This document shows positions 1 to 9,434 of a stretch of DNA of 21,417 bases, in pieces. Origin of the DNA: Chara braunii (taxonomy: Eukaryota > Streptophyta > Charophyceae > Charales > Characeae); NCBI GenBank assembly GCA_003427395.1, contig BFEA01000009.1, positions 3,039,475 through 3,060,891 on the forward strand, given 5' to 3'. Below the pieces are notes generated by a model. It saw nothing but the letters and a program-made list of their open reading frames with translations. It did no database searches and had not been told where the DNA came from. The position numbers and the translations under genes are program-made. Positions within the stretch are counted from its first letter, which is position 1; every line of letters begins with the position of its first letter.

Positions 1-262
1 ACCCATCCACCATAGCCGGCCACCCCCAACCCTTCTTCCACCTCCATCACCTACACCCATCCGCTATAGCCGACCAACCCCAACCCTTCTTCCGCCTCCA
101 TCACCTACACCCACCCACCATAGCCGACCACTCCCAACCCTTCATCCACCTCCATCACCTACACCCATCCACCATAACCGACCACCTCAACCCTTCTTCT
201 TCCTCCATCACCTACACCCGTCCACCATAGCCAGCCACCCCGACCCTTCTTCTATCATCTCC
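1..262. repeat. 54-bp minisatellite, about five copies
   Basis: A block beginning ACCCATCCACCATAGCC recurs at 1, 55, 109, 163 and about 216, so the period is 54 bp with a 1-bp slip in the last interval. Copies differ by scattered substitutions (for example CCACCATAGCC versus CCGCTATAGCC) and the last fades near 262. The repeat is C-rich on the + strand, has no open frame of note, and probably continues to the left of the window. Confidence 0.9.
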
Positions 263-3228
263 TTCACCCACTCAAAAGTCATGAGGATCGCAAGGGGGGG
301 GTGTAGATGGGATCTTGGGTAGAGGTAGGTCAAGAGGGGGCGAGGTCGATTAGGATGTGAAAACTTCTTGAATTTTCTCTCTCTCCCTTTCCCCCTTTCT
401 CTCTCCCTCTCTCTCTCTTCCCCCATGCTTCCAAACTCTTTAGCCCTTACCTCTTCCTCACTCCTTCCTTTCCATGGCACTTAACTGACCTCTACCCTCA
501 CCTGTTACATTGCCAGGGGACGAACGGTAACGAACTTGATCCTCACTTGGTGGAAAGAAAGGGCAAGGGGAGGGCAGCCGGTCCCTTGTGCCACCAAGAA
601 GGAAGAGCGTCGGACTGTTGTGGACATTGGATAAAGCGGAAAGGAGCGCTCTTTTTGTAACAAGGTCAGTTTGACTCAACCATCTCCCCCGACTGCATGA
701 CTAAGGTGAATGCATGGTTTGCTTGAGGGAAGGACGGGACAACCAAAGGATCATCGAAGGGCAAAGGAAACTTAGGCTTGCAGGGAGGGACGGTGCGTTG
801 ACCCCAACGGGGATTGTATTTGGTTCATGCTTCGTGTGGTGTTGTGCAGGTGGGTAGCTTGGGGATGGGTGTTGAGCGGGGCTGGATTCACCGGGAAACC
901 GACAAGGGAAAGACTTGGGCTCCGGGCGGGCCACGGATGTGGGAGGGACTTGATGATTGAAAGCATGACAGCATGGTAGACCATGGGGTGTGACATTGCG
1001 TGTCGATTGAATGCAATAACTCTCTTGAATGCAGTGTACGCCCGGAAGGACTAAGGGCGGTCTTGGATAGGTGGATGCCCCACCCCGAGGATGCCGCAGG
1101 GGCGGTCTTGAGTCGCTAGGCTCAGTGAAAATGTGTGTGGTCCAATGGATGACGCTTGGCCTACACACGGAAGGAAGATAAACCCTCAATGAATTCCCTG
1201 GACTGCCTGCGTATTGGAAGGAGCAATTGCCTGGTCAGACGAAAACGAATCAAGCAAACGACACCAGTGCCTAAAGAGCTACCATCGAGAGCGGAGCTAC
1301 ATCCCCCAATGTAAAGCCCTCTAGCAACTGGCCCACCCCCATCCATCTCAAAGCACTAGGTGGGGGTGCCCCTGAGACGAACGACCCGCGCCCTGAGCGT
1401 GAGCATGGACGGGTCGAGCCAAGTGGGACATACAGTGGGGTCGACCAAGGCTCGAAAGTCCTTCAAGGTGCGGCCCCTACAAAAATGGTGGAGGCGCCGG
1501 GTAGTGGGTTAAACTGACCCTGGCAATCTCGGGGGAGGCGCTCGATGCATGACCACGAACGTTACCGAAGATAAGGAATGAGGACTTGTGTGTGCTCTAT
1601 CCCTATGAGTGAATCAGATTTGAGGGTGGCTGGGCGCATGGCAAGGCCAGGCCTGGAGGAAGAACATGCATGCTTGCACTTTTGATCAGCCATCTCCCCT
1701 GGAGGTGCCTCTAGTCCTCCTTCCTTCGGGCTGATGTTCGTCAGACCGGGGAAGGCTTGGGCAAACCGCAGGTCGACCCTTCCTCTTCGTGTGAAAGAAG
1801 GGCTCCGGTTACCTAGCAGGCGATTGGGATTCCGAGCTAGTCCGGGTTCCGATGAAAATCCTGCGGCGGAGTGATCCGACCGGCACGGGTGATCTCTTTC
1901 CTTTTCTCCGGAGCCCAGCGGGCTCCATGCACCACAGTTAATGCTTGAAGGAACCTCATATGAACACAAAGGGTAATCGAGAAGGAACAATCCTGCCCTA
2001 TGAACGGACACACAAGCAAAGATAAGGAATGAAGGGAGTTGCTAGACTCCGAGGAAAACTAGCTCACCTTTGAAGATGCTCACGAGAAGGAACCGGGCAC
2101 TATGTATGGAAGTTAGGGGTGAGTGGCACGCACTGTCCCGAGAGAAAAATTGTGAGCTATGGGTAGGAAGCGCTGGGTGCACCAGGGGAAAGGCACTTGT
2201 GTTATGTGTGTCCCACTTGGGACTTGTGATTGCATGATTGGGATTTCGAGCGTCCTGCCATTTGGAAGGAAAGGGGGGGTCTGCACCGGCCACTGCGGGT
2301 TGCCAAACATCGTTCTTTTTGTAGACTGTCGTTTGTTCGTATGTGGGGGTCAGGCCACCGAGCTATCTAACAGGAGTTTGTCACGTCGAGTGCTTACTAG
2401 CATTCTCGTCCGCGCGGTGACGGGCTTCGGCTCGATTGATCTGTCGGGCGGGGTGTAAAACGTTCCTCAGGCGTGGCCTAGCCTGTGGACTGGCGGAGGG
2501 AGCACCCCTGCATGGGGGCAAAGACGGAGCCTGGGAGGCGATCAGTAGCTTCTCATAGCCTGGTTTGGGAAAGGCTGTTCCTTATCGGACCGATGGAAGT
2601 GAATGCCTAGACGGCTGGTGCCAATGGTCTACCGAGATGTGCGTGGTGATTCCCAAGATTAACGGTGGACACACGAGCGGCAAGTCGGGATGGGGTATTC
2701 TGGGCAAGAAGGTGAGGGCAACCCCCCACTGGAGTCTGGGTATCGCGCTCACGACGGTTGAGTTGTGCTTGAGGCTTGGGGTAAAACTCTGCCGATAGTA
2801 ACAATGGAGAGACCATTTCCGGGAAAAAGGCCGTTGAGGAGATGATCGGCCGGTGTGCGATGACTGCTTGAGTTTTTCTTTTTCTTGTGTCTTCCTCTGT
2901 AAAATCTGCCTGACGAGTGTTGGAAGGGGAACTAAGTTTCTAGTCTATTCTCAACCCCTGCCTAAGTCTGCACGAGTGAGAGAATATGAGGAAGAGGCTG
3001 AATAGGAGTCAGAAGAAAGTGGAACCAAAAAAAAGGGATGCGAGCCACTGGTGGTCGATTGGGGGTATGGTAGGGCAATGACACCTAGGAGATGGATAAG
3101 GAAAGTTAGGGAGACCCGGATGAGGGGTCTGAAAACAACTCTCATCTAGAAAAGGGAAGAAAACCATCTGACCATGAGGGGCCGTGTGGTGCTCTCATAT
3201 GGAAACAGGACAAGCGCCGGGAAACAAG
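263..3228. other. Long stretch with no supportable gene
   Basis: Open frames here on either strand are short and show no recognisable motif or alignment to the genes downstream. A CT-rich tract lies at about 364-424 and a G-run at 293-300. A TGTGCAG|G acceptor-like motif ends near 849. From about 2880 to 3145 one forward frame stays open apart from a TAG near 3003; it reads as an acidic then basic peptide and could be a gene remnant, but I cannot align it to anything. There is no visible 5' LTR matching the candidate 3' LTR start at 18359. Confidence 0.5.
364..424. repeat. CT-rich low-complexity tract
   Basis: An almost pure pyrimidine run made of CTCTCT and CCCTTT blocks on the + strand. 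It is simple sequence; any regulatory role would be guesswork. Confidence 0.7.
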
Positions 3229-4041
3229 ATGGCGCGATGGTTGTCGCCTCCTGTCTACTCTAGTGGTCCGGAAATGCCTATAGAGGTAAGGGGTGGGGTA
3301 TCTGTTGTTCTCCTGGAAGAAGGGGCGTGGACCGACCTAGAACCAGCCTATGAAACCGTGATGCTGGACGAGAAGGACGCGTTCCTCTGGATAGAGACAA
3401 TCTGGACTAAGGTCAGCCTGACGAGACTTTCACCAAGCTTGATGGACCTAGAGTTCCAGGGAACAGTGGAAGCTCGAGGATGGGTCTACCTATCATAGGA
3501 ATTGGAAAATGCAATGGTAGTGGGACTAGTATTAGGCACGGCACCGGATCAGCTGTTTAGGCAAGCGGAACGGGAGGTGGTATGGGCAGCATGTCAGCGA
3601 GCAGAAATGGAGATGGAAAGGATGGAGGTGCGAGTGGAACTCGGGGACCGGAAAAATATGAGACGTCCTCTCAGGACAATGAGGTGCGTGCTACCCCCGT
3701 TTCTGGTGGATGCAGTCTTTGGGACCAGGGATAGACTAGAACATATATGCCGATCGATGACAGACCTGCGGTTGTACCAATGTGCTAGACAAGACTTCTT
3801 TAGATTGTCGGTGGAAGCAGGGCCGTTTGAAGGAAACTGGGCAGAAGAACTAGCTGAGGTGTTAAACCTCCTCAGCGCGGACGAAGTCTTTGTTCCTAGT
3901 CCGGTGCATTGGCAGATAGTTTACCGAAACGTGGCGGCGGGGGAAACCTTCTTGGAAGGGGTGAAAGAGATGTTCTTAGACGAGGAGGGGGATTCCAGTG
4001 ATGAGGAGGACGGGGACGGGATAGAGGACTGGGACTGCTGA
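3229..4041 (+). pseudogene. Array unit 1: uncharacterised paralogue, one in-frame stop
   Basis: First of four head-to-tail paralogues; I do not recognise the family. I chose the ATG at 3229 because the encoded MAR start recurs in units 2 and 3 (MAM in unit 4). The N-terminal half carries a GGVSVVLLEE-like strand and a WIETIW segment matching WIERVW of unit 2. A TAG at 3496-3498 then falls where the other units have Glu in their S/P-E-x-G-W motif, and the same frame stays open to the TGA at 4039. The second half holds the family signature: VP/LPPF, DAVFG, a GPFEGN box and a G-E-T-F-L-E-G-V segment before a strongly acidic tail (SSDEEDGDG). No signal peptide or membrane segment is visible. The single stop suggests a decayed gene; readthrough is possible but has no specific support. 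Confidence 0.7.
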
Positions 4042-4072
4042 GGGGGGGACTTACCCGGGGAAAACGGGTTGT

Positions 4073-4085
4073 CAACTATGTGCAG
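4073..4085 (+). promoter_or_regulatory. Candidate 3' splice acceptor before unit 2
   Basis: TGTGCAG|G ends at 4085, ten bases before the ATG at 4096, with a TCAAC branch-like sequence just upstream. The same heptamer precedes unit 4 and gag at 13-17 nt. Acceptor use is inferred from motif recurrence only. Confidence 0.3.
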
Positions 4086-4095
4086 GTAGGGAGCG

Positions 4096-4842
4096 ATGGC
4101 CCGGGAATTTGAGCCATGGGATTGCACATGGGAACCAAGACGAACCGGAAGGGGAGTAGAGATGTCAATACCGCCAAGCTATGAATGGAAGGGGACCACA
4201 TGTGATTGGCGGGGGTATGAGATCGTGTCGGAGCTATCGTACCTATGGATAGAGCGTGTCTGGAACCCATTGAGGGAAGAGGAAGGGTGGGAAAAAATTG
4301 CGGAAGGAAGGGTGGAATCAGTCGGGACGATCGTTCTCTCTGAACAAGGTTGGCACCTGTTCTGCACAACGCTCGCGGCAGGACAGGACCCGATGTGGCT
4401 TTTAGGGGACGCTGAGGCAAGGGCTCGGCGGGCGGGGGAAAGGTTTGCTAACAAAGGTTGGGATACGGTCAGCAGTAGAGTCGTGATGGGAGGATGGAAG
4501 GAATTTAAACCGCCTGGTACCCGAACCAAGATCTGGGTGCCCGAATTCGTGGCGGACTGGTTTGGGGGTTTTGATCACGTAACAAAGGTAGCCGACACGA
4601 TGGAACGAATACACGTGAATTGCGCATGGCTGGCAGAGGAATTCTATAGGACGTCCTTGAAATTCGGGCNCTTCCACGNCGATAGANCCCGGGAGGTTCT
4701 TATCATTTTGGAGATTGAAAGGAATGACCGACAGGAGGTGGCCCTGGAAACTAGGGAGGCCATAATCCGCCGTGAGGTGGCAGCGACACCCTGTTATGTG
4801 GACGATGTGTTCAAACTGTTCGAGGTACTGTGGTTCGACTAA
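4096..4842 (+). CDS. Array unit 2: uncharacterised 248-aa protein, intact copy
   Basis: This is the only unit without an internal stop, so it is the best view of the family. It starts MAREFEPW and ends at a TAA. Order of conserved segments: an EMSIPPSYEW-like strand (~residues 24-33), WIERVW (~50), SEQGW with LAAGQDP (~75-95), GGWKEFKPPGTR (~135), WVPEF followed by ADWFGG (~150), a degenerate FGxFH box (~190), then RREVAATPCYVDDV near the C-terminus. Composition is mixed acidic and basic with many Trp; it looks like a soluble globular protein. Three ambiguous bases (4670, 4679, 4686) sit in the GPF-box codons, so that box cannot be judged. The preceding gene stops 54 bp upstream, and an acceptor-like TGTGCAG|G ends 10 nt before the ATG. 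Function unknown. Confidence 0.65.
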   Translation: MAREFEPWDCTWEPRRTGRGVEMSIPPSYEWKGTTCDWRGYEIVSELSYLWIERVWNPLREEEGWEKIAEGRVESVGTIVLSEQGWHLFCTTLAAGQDPMWLLGDAEARARRAGERFANKGWDTVSSRVVMGGWKEFKPPGTRTKIWVPEFVADWFGGFDHVTKVADTMERIHVNCAWLAEEFYRTSLKFGXFHXDRXREVLIILEIERNDRQEVALETREAIIRREVAATPCYVDDVFKLFEVLWFD

Positions 4843-4964
4843 GCGCGGGAAAGCCGTGGGGCCAGGCAAATATGGGAAAAATTGCTAAGATAAGGGAATG
4901 GGATGTCTGACCATTGTAGGGTTCAGTGCGGATTGCGAGCCGGGAGATCAAAGGTGAGTGCGCG

Positions 4965-5738
4965 ATGGCACGAAGAAGGACGTTCCTTGAGGAATGCCCC
5001 TTAGGCATTGAACTGCCTAGGGAAGTACCGGGTGGGATAGAGGTTAGCTTGTCGGCGACGAGTGGAGGCTGGCACCAGATGGCGGATTGGGTCGGAGTCG
5101 AACTTGCGGAAAACATGGTTTACTTGGTGACGAAAGTTGAGTGGCGTGCGGACGAGAATGGGGAGTGGAACACAGACCCGCGGGGGCATGTGCGTGCAGA
5201 AGGACGGTTGTATGTGTCAGAAAATGGGTGGAGGGAGTTCGGAGTCCGGCTGGCGTCAGGGGAGGATCCATTGAGCATGTTCGAAGGGGCGTGGCAGTTG
5301 GTGTAGCAGGCGGGAATCGAATTCGCGGACCCAAGGTTGGATGATGTAACAACAAACCTTAGGGTAGCCATGGTCGGGAGCTTTGAGTTGCCCAGTGACA
5401 ATGTCCGGATGAGACTGTCGCCCTTCCTGCTGGAGAGGCTAGGCGGAGTGGAACTTGTCAGACATGCAGTAGCTGACCTTGCCACTCTGACATATGAGGA
5501 CACAATGATACACCGGGAATACTACCGGGCCTTCCTAGAAATGAGGCCGTTTAGCAGGGAGTAGAAGTATGAGGTGTTGCAGACTCTGCGCGCCGTTTTT
5601 ACCACCAGGCGAAGGGCCCCGGTCGTAGGTGATGAAGTTCTATGGGGCGTTTTCCAGCGGGAAATAAGTCAGGGGATGACGTACGTGGATGATTTACACC
5701 GATTGTATGAGCCGACGGGAGTAGAAACAGGCTGGTAG
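4965..5738 (+). pseudogene. Array unit 3: uncharacterised paralogue, two in-frame TAGs
   Basis: I chose the ATG at 4965 (MARRR) to match the other units; the frame is open further upstream to about 4926. Conserved segments: GIEVSLSA, a KVEW strand, SENGW with LASGEDP, then a TAG at 5304-5306. The same frame continues with FADPR, LRVAMVGSFELP (equivalent of the GGWxEFKxP motif), LSPFLLERLGG and FLEMRPFSRE. A second TAG at 5562-5564 sits where unit 4 has Gln, a CAG-to-TAG type change. Past it the frame remains open and family-like (FQREISQGMTYVDDLHRLYE) to a TAG at 5736. Continuity of homology across both stops is the evidence that this is one broken gene and not three small ones. Function unknown. 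Confidence 0.68.
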
Positions 5739-5849
5739 AAGAGCCGAGAAAAAGAAAGAGATAGAAGGGGAAAGAGGCATTGGGCTAAGGACCAAGGAAT
5801 TGCTCAGGGAAGGGCCGGGGAATGGATGGAATAAGCAAACTCGCTTGCT

Positions 5850-5864
5850 GTCTAAACTGTGCAG
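5850..5864 (+). promoter_or_regulatory. Candidate 3' splice acceptor before unit 4
   Basis: TCTAAACTGTGCAG|G ends at 5864, with the ATG of unit 4 at 5882. The CTAAA resembles a branch site and the stretch before it is T-rich. This is the best of the three recurring acceptor-like leaders. Confidence 0.35.
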
Positions 5865-5881
5865 GGGACCGCTAATCAACA

Positions 5882-6667
5882 ATGGCAATGAGACGCGCCC
5901 GGATGTCACGACGACTCACACACCCGCGGCCACCCACGGAATGTGGGGGCGGATGGGAGGTATCGCTCCCGGCAAGCTACAGGGTCTGAGGGATCGATAC
6001 CGAATGGAGAGTCGTGACCCTGGGAAGGGACCAGGCGTTGATGATGGTGGAATGTTTGTGGGATGGTATGAGGATTAATAGGGGACCAGGGGACGATCTG
6101 TACATTGATCTCAGGGTGACGGGAACCGTATACCTGCCAGAGTTTGGGTGGCATATGTTAGGAACGGAGCTGGCACTAGGACATGGGTTGTTACCAATCT
6201 TTCAAAGGGCTACCAGGGTACTGAACCGAGTGGGCCAGGAAGTGCGAGGGAGGAGGAATGTGGGATTGAGGACCCGAGTGGAAGTAGGAGGTTGGCGAGA
6301 GTTTAAGGCCCCAATGACACGGCTGAGGTGCCGAGTCCCCCGCTTCATGGTGGACCTGGTGTTTGGCAGCCTTGAGAGGGCTAGGGACCTAGTGGATTCG
6401 ACCCTGGTTTGGATTCACCACTTTCGACCACAGACAACGGGCATGTTTTACGATGTGTCGGTCAGGCATGGACCGTTCTGGGGTAATCAGGCCTGGGAAT
6501 TACTTGACCTGATTGAAATTTTGATCTTCGGGTTGCCTCGCTTGACGTTTGAGGAGTATGAACCAATAATCGTTAGGGAAATAGAGATGGGAGAAAACTA
6601 TCTTGCTGGGGTGGCCGACCTGTTCGAAGAACCGGACGAGCAAGGCAGGCCTGAGGGACCGGCATGA
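5882..6667 (+). pseudogene. Array unit 4: uncharacterised paralogue, early stop
   Basis: The ATG at 5882 (MAMRRARM) is the positional equivalent of the other unit starts. An in-frame TGA at 5987-5989 follows a WEVSLPASYRV strand that matches EMSIPPSYEW of unit 2. The frame then stays open for 226 codons, carrying the complete signature: LPEFGW with LALGHG, EVGGWREFKAPMTRLRC, VPRFMVDLVFG, GPFWGN, EYEPIIVREIEMGENYLAGVADLFEEPD. A shorter product could start downstream at 6035 or 6038 (MMVECLWDG). The TGA could derive from CGA by CpG transition (inference). A TGTGCAG|G acceptor-like motif, preceded by a CTAAA branch-like sequence, ends 17 nt before the ATG. It is the last unit before the gag region. 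Function unknown. Confidence 0.68.
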
Positions 6668-6701
6668 GAAAACGCGTCGAGAAAAGATAGGGAAATAAGG
6701 G

Positions 6702-7007
6702 ATGGGTACTGAGATAAGAAGGCAGCTATCACCAAAAAAGGTGGGGGCAGTGGTTGGAGTTTCGTTCGACCCGATAACGCGGCAAGGAGGAACTAGGAAA
6801 ACCACCCGCACCAGAAAACTCTGGGCATTTGGAGGTCGAAAAGCCAAAAGGGCCATCCTCGATAAGGAGGCCACTGGGCTCAAACACCGCCCTAAGAGCC
6901 AAAGCGCGGCAGTAATAAAATGCCAAGCAGCGGCGGCAAGTCCCCCGACGGGAGAAAACCTGAAGGACGCCCTGGGAAAGAAAAGTCAGGAGAGTTGGAC
7001 CGATTAA
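6702..7007 (+). CDS. Small, strongly basic hypothetical ORF
   Basis: A 101-codon frame from ATG 6702 to TAA. The product is rich in Lys, Arg, Ala and Gly (KTTRTRK, GGRKAKRA), has no hydrophobic segment, and resembles no array unit. The DNA just before it (AAATAAGGGATGGG) resembles the spacer that follows unit 2, so the array spacer seems to continue past unit 4 here. It could be a leader peptide, an N-terminal piece of a larger gag precursor shifted out of frame, or a chance frame in purine-rich DNA. No function assigned. Confidence 0.3.
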   Translation: MGTEIRRQLSPKKVGAVVGVSFDPITRQGGTRKTTRTRKLWAFGGRKAKRAILDKEATGLKHRPKSQSAAVIKCQAAAASPPTGENLKDALGKKSQESWTD

Positions 7008-7085
7008 TGTAAGACGCAAAAAAAACATGGGAATAGGCGGGTTTTAGGGTCGGGACTAGGGCAGTTATGAACAACCGGCCATTTT

Positions 7086-7110
7086 TCACAAAAAAAAATT
7101 CCATGTGCAG
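7086..7110 (+). promoter_or_regulatory. Candidate 3' splice acceptor before gag
   Basis: CCATGTGCAG|G ends at 7110, thirteen bases before the gag ATG at 7124. A short T-run lies upstream near 7082-7086. The leader closely resembles that of unit 2 (TGTGCAGG followed by TAGG and then ATGGC). Confidence 0.35.
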
Positions 7111-7123
7111 GCTAGGTAAAGGA

Positions 7124-8323
7124 ATGGCGACTGACGAAGGGATCGATGACCAGCAGAGCGGAGGGAATCAGGGCACGAATAGGGATGGGGAACGAAACGA
7201 AGGATCAGCCAGGGATCGAGAGTCAGCCAAACTAGAAGGAACCCGAGAAGACGGAAAGGACGCCTCAACTGGAGAAAGCTCGGGAAAAGCTGGGGGTGGC
7301 AAAAGGGGACCTTAGGAAAACAGGGAAGGGAGAAATGATGTGAGAACAGGCCCTCGGAACTCAGCAGGAACCACCCCTAAAAAGACGAAAGGCTCGGATG
7401 CCAGTCGTAAACTGGCAGAGATAGAAAAGCGGACTGCAGAATTTAGGGCAAGGCTTATCGAGCAAATGATGGCCGGGGATGAGGAGGACCCCGAGGGCGC
7501 AGGGTCACGTGAGGGACGCAGGACCGGTCAGGACGAGGCCAGGTATGAGGGGAAGGATAATAGCCACAAAGGAACGCCTAGCAAGAAGGGGAAGGACAAG
7601 AACGACCCCCCGGCGGAGGGGATGGAAAACGCTATGACCCCGCCTGCCATCGACAGCGGCACTAGTCGACTGCCAGCCTCGCCGAAAGTAACAGGGGTGT
7701 GCGACGGACTCTGGAGCCTTAGGGAAAGGGTGCTAGGATGGTTTGACCCAGAAGGAACGCCAAAAACTAGGGAGAAACAGAGGGAAAGCAAGGAAGGGGA
7801 AGGGACCAGTGCAGCTGGAGAAGCGGGTAGCTCCGAAGGTGGTCTGAAGAGGATAGTCACCACCCTCACCCGGGCACTAAACAAGAACCAAGGATATCTC
7901 GCAGATGCAAAGAAGAAACTCACGTTCGATGGGGCAAACATTACGGAGTTTCTGATAGACTATGAAAAACTAGCAGCCTTACTAAAATGGACGGAAGAGG
8001 AAAAGATGGAGCACCTAGGGCAGCACGTGCCGCTAAGCTTGGGAAGGGACATTATGGCCATCGTAGCGTCCAGTGGATCCTGGAAAGAAACCAGGAACGA
8101 GATGATGAGGAAATACTTGAAGGTAGAGAAAATGGCAACAGAAGCCGAATTAGCGGCAGTCCAGAGGAAAAACTACGCGACTTACAACGATCTCCTAAGG
8201 GCGTTTACATTAGTGGCTCTGCGAATTCCCCGGGTAACGGATTGCATAATGAGTAAATACTTCCTCAGGCAGTTCTCCGAGTTTGATAAGGATAAGATTA
8301 TGTCAGCATACCAGCAAGTTTGA
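7124..8323 (+). pseudogene. gag: Ty3/gypsy gag, N-terminal part (matrix/capsid-like)
   Basis: Gag forms the particle that packages element RNA. The ATG at 7124 (MATDEG) is preferred because it follows an acceptor-like leader; 7067 is an upstream in-frame alternative. The first ~250 codons are hydrophilic and low complexity, with a charged helix (KLAEIEKRTAEFRARL) near 7405. From about 7915 a capsid-like domain is clear: LTFDGANITEFL, YEKLAALLKWTEEEKMEHL, then IPRVTDCIMSKYFLRQFSEFDKDK. A TAG at 7313-7315 interrupts the frame, which stays open on both sides. Near 8300-8320 the reading passes into another frame, which stays open as the native frame hits TGA at 8321. Nonfunctional as read. Confidence 0.8.
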
Positions 8324-8670
8324 ATACACAAGGGATGTGGATTTCAGTACGGTAACAGATCTTGCAGAGAAGACAGTGGTAACTGAGACCCTGGCCCTGC
8401 TTAAGGAAGGGGAGGTCATAGACCTGACCGGGAAAACAGGGGATAAGGTCAAAAGGGGAATACAGAGCCTGCATGAAAGGGTGCACGGGGTTGACAATAA
8501 GATAGAAAGAATGGAAAGCGTGCTATTAGTGATGCGGGCGCAAGTATCCCGACCCGCCCTCCCCCCCCAAGAAGCAGTGGTTCCGGCAGCTGTAGCAAAC
8601 CGTGGATTTGGCAGGATGGACCCGGCTAACGAACAATGCAAGTATTACACCATGATCGAGCATACGGGCC
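8295..8670 (+). pseudogene. gag: gag, middle part up to the zinc knuckle
   Basis: Continuation of gag in the second of three frames. It encodes a helical segment (LAEKTVVTETLALLKEGE, then GIQSLHERVHGVDNKIERMESVLLVM) with heptad-like spacing, suggesting a coiled coil, a Pro-rich linker, and the start of a CCHC zinc knuckle at about 8638. The knuckle reads C-K-Y-Y-T-M-I-E-H: the second Cys is Tyr, a TGC-to-TAC type change. A second frame change occurs inside the knuckle near 8670, after which the expected last Cys (TGT at 8671-8673) appears in the third frame. Confidence 0.7.
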
Positions 8671-9434
8671 TGTCCCATACTCAATCACGGAATCGAGCGG
8701 CAGAAGTGCAGGAGGTCCCTCAAAGGCGAGATCCTCGGACCCAGGGGAAAGCGCGTCAACTGGAACTCGCCAGGAGGGATGCGGAGAGCCGTCATCCTCC
8801 TGAATAACTTAGAGATAGCTGTCGTAGAAGCAGAGCTGATAGCCGAGATTGTCTGGAACCAGCCAAGGGGACGGGGACCACAGGCCAATTTTATCCTAGA
8901 AGGCAATGGGCAGGACAGGGTAAATATCACTACCCGACGGGCTGGCGCGGAAAAGAAGCTCATCCGAGACACAGTAATGGAAGAAGCCGCGGGGGCTAGT
9001 GCGGATCAGGAGGAAGTTGACGCCGGGGAGCAGGAGAAGGTCTATGGAAAAACGAAGGACGATGAACCGGTAGACAAAGCCACGACGACAAAAAAGAAGT
9101 TCAGATGCCAGATTCTGATTCTGACGCTGCCCGAGTTAGATGACACACTGAGCAAACTCCTGGGCACCATGGTGTCAGTATCCTTCCAGACCATGCTGCA
9201 GGCAAGCCCGAGACTGCTCAAGGGCCTCAGGCAGCTATTGATGCGTCGACGTGTAGAAGTAGAGGAGGCTCCGGAACCACTGGAATAAGGACCCGAGGAG
9301 GCAGAGGCGCCACAAGGAGTCTCTAACCTCCAAAGCATTCAAGGGGGCCTGGAAGACTTGGAAAAAGCCTTTGCCGATATTCGTCTGAGTCTGTCGGACC
9401 GAGAAGGTGGCGAAGTAATGAGAGCACCACCCGG
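8671..9434 (+). pseudogene. gag: gag C-terminal part / pre-protease linker
   Basis: Third gag frame. It opens with CPILNHGIERQKCRRSLKG, completing the zinc knuckle, followed by GKRVNWNSPGGMRRAV and a conserved-looking INQ/WNQPRGRGPQ stretch. The distal part (ILTLPELDDTLSKLLGT, then MLQASPRLLKGLRQLLMRRRVEV) matches my general knowledge of the segment that precedes the aspartic protease in fungal-type Ty3 elements. A TAA at 9286-9288 breaks the frame, which continues open for another ~58 codons (GPEEAEAPQG onward) until the reading passes to a different frame near 9435. Nonfunctional as read. Confidence 0.68.

Noticed and set aside
1-262. CRISPR array
   Set aside because: The 54-bp period is a continuous minisatellite with all positions similar between copies; there are no unique spacers and no cas genes.
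701-1189. 162-codon minus-strand ORF
   Set aside because: Pro/Ser/His-rich composition, no domain or motif, and no supporting context.
2159-2458. 99-codon plus-strand Cys-containing ORF
   Set aside because: The Cys and Gly spacing follows no known pattern, and there is no homology to the downstream units.
2565-2798. A degenerate fifth array unit (short SGWGILG-like match)
   Set aside because: Only about four residues match the (S/P)ExGW region, and none of the other ordered motifs occur nearby.
3229-6667. The four units as one multidomain protein
   Set aside because: They lie in different frames (units 1 and 2 in one, 3 and 4 in two others), each has its own start and final stop, and spacers contain further stops.
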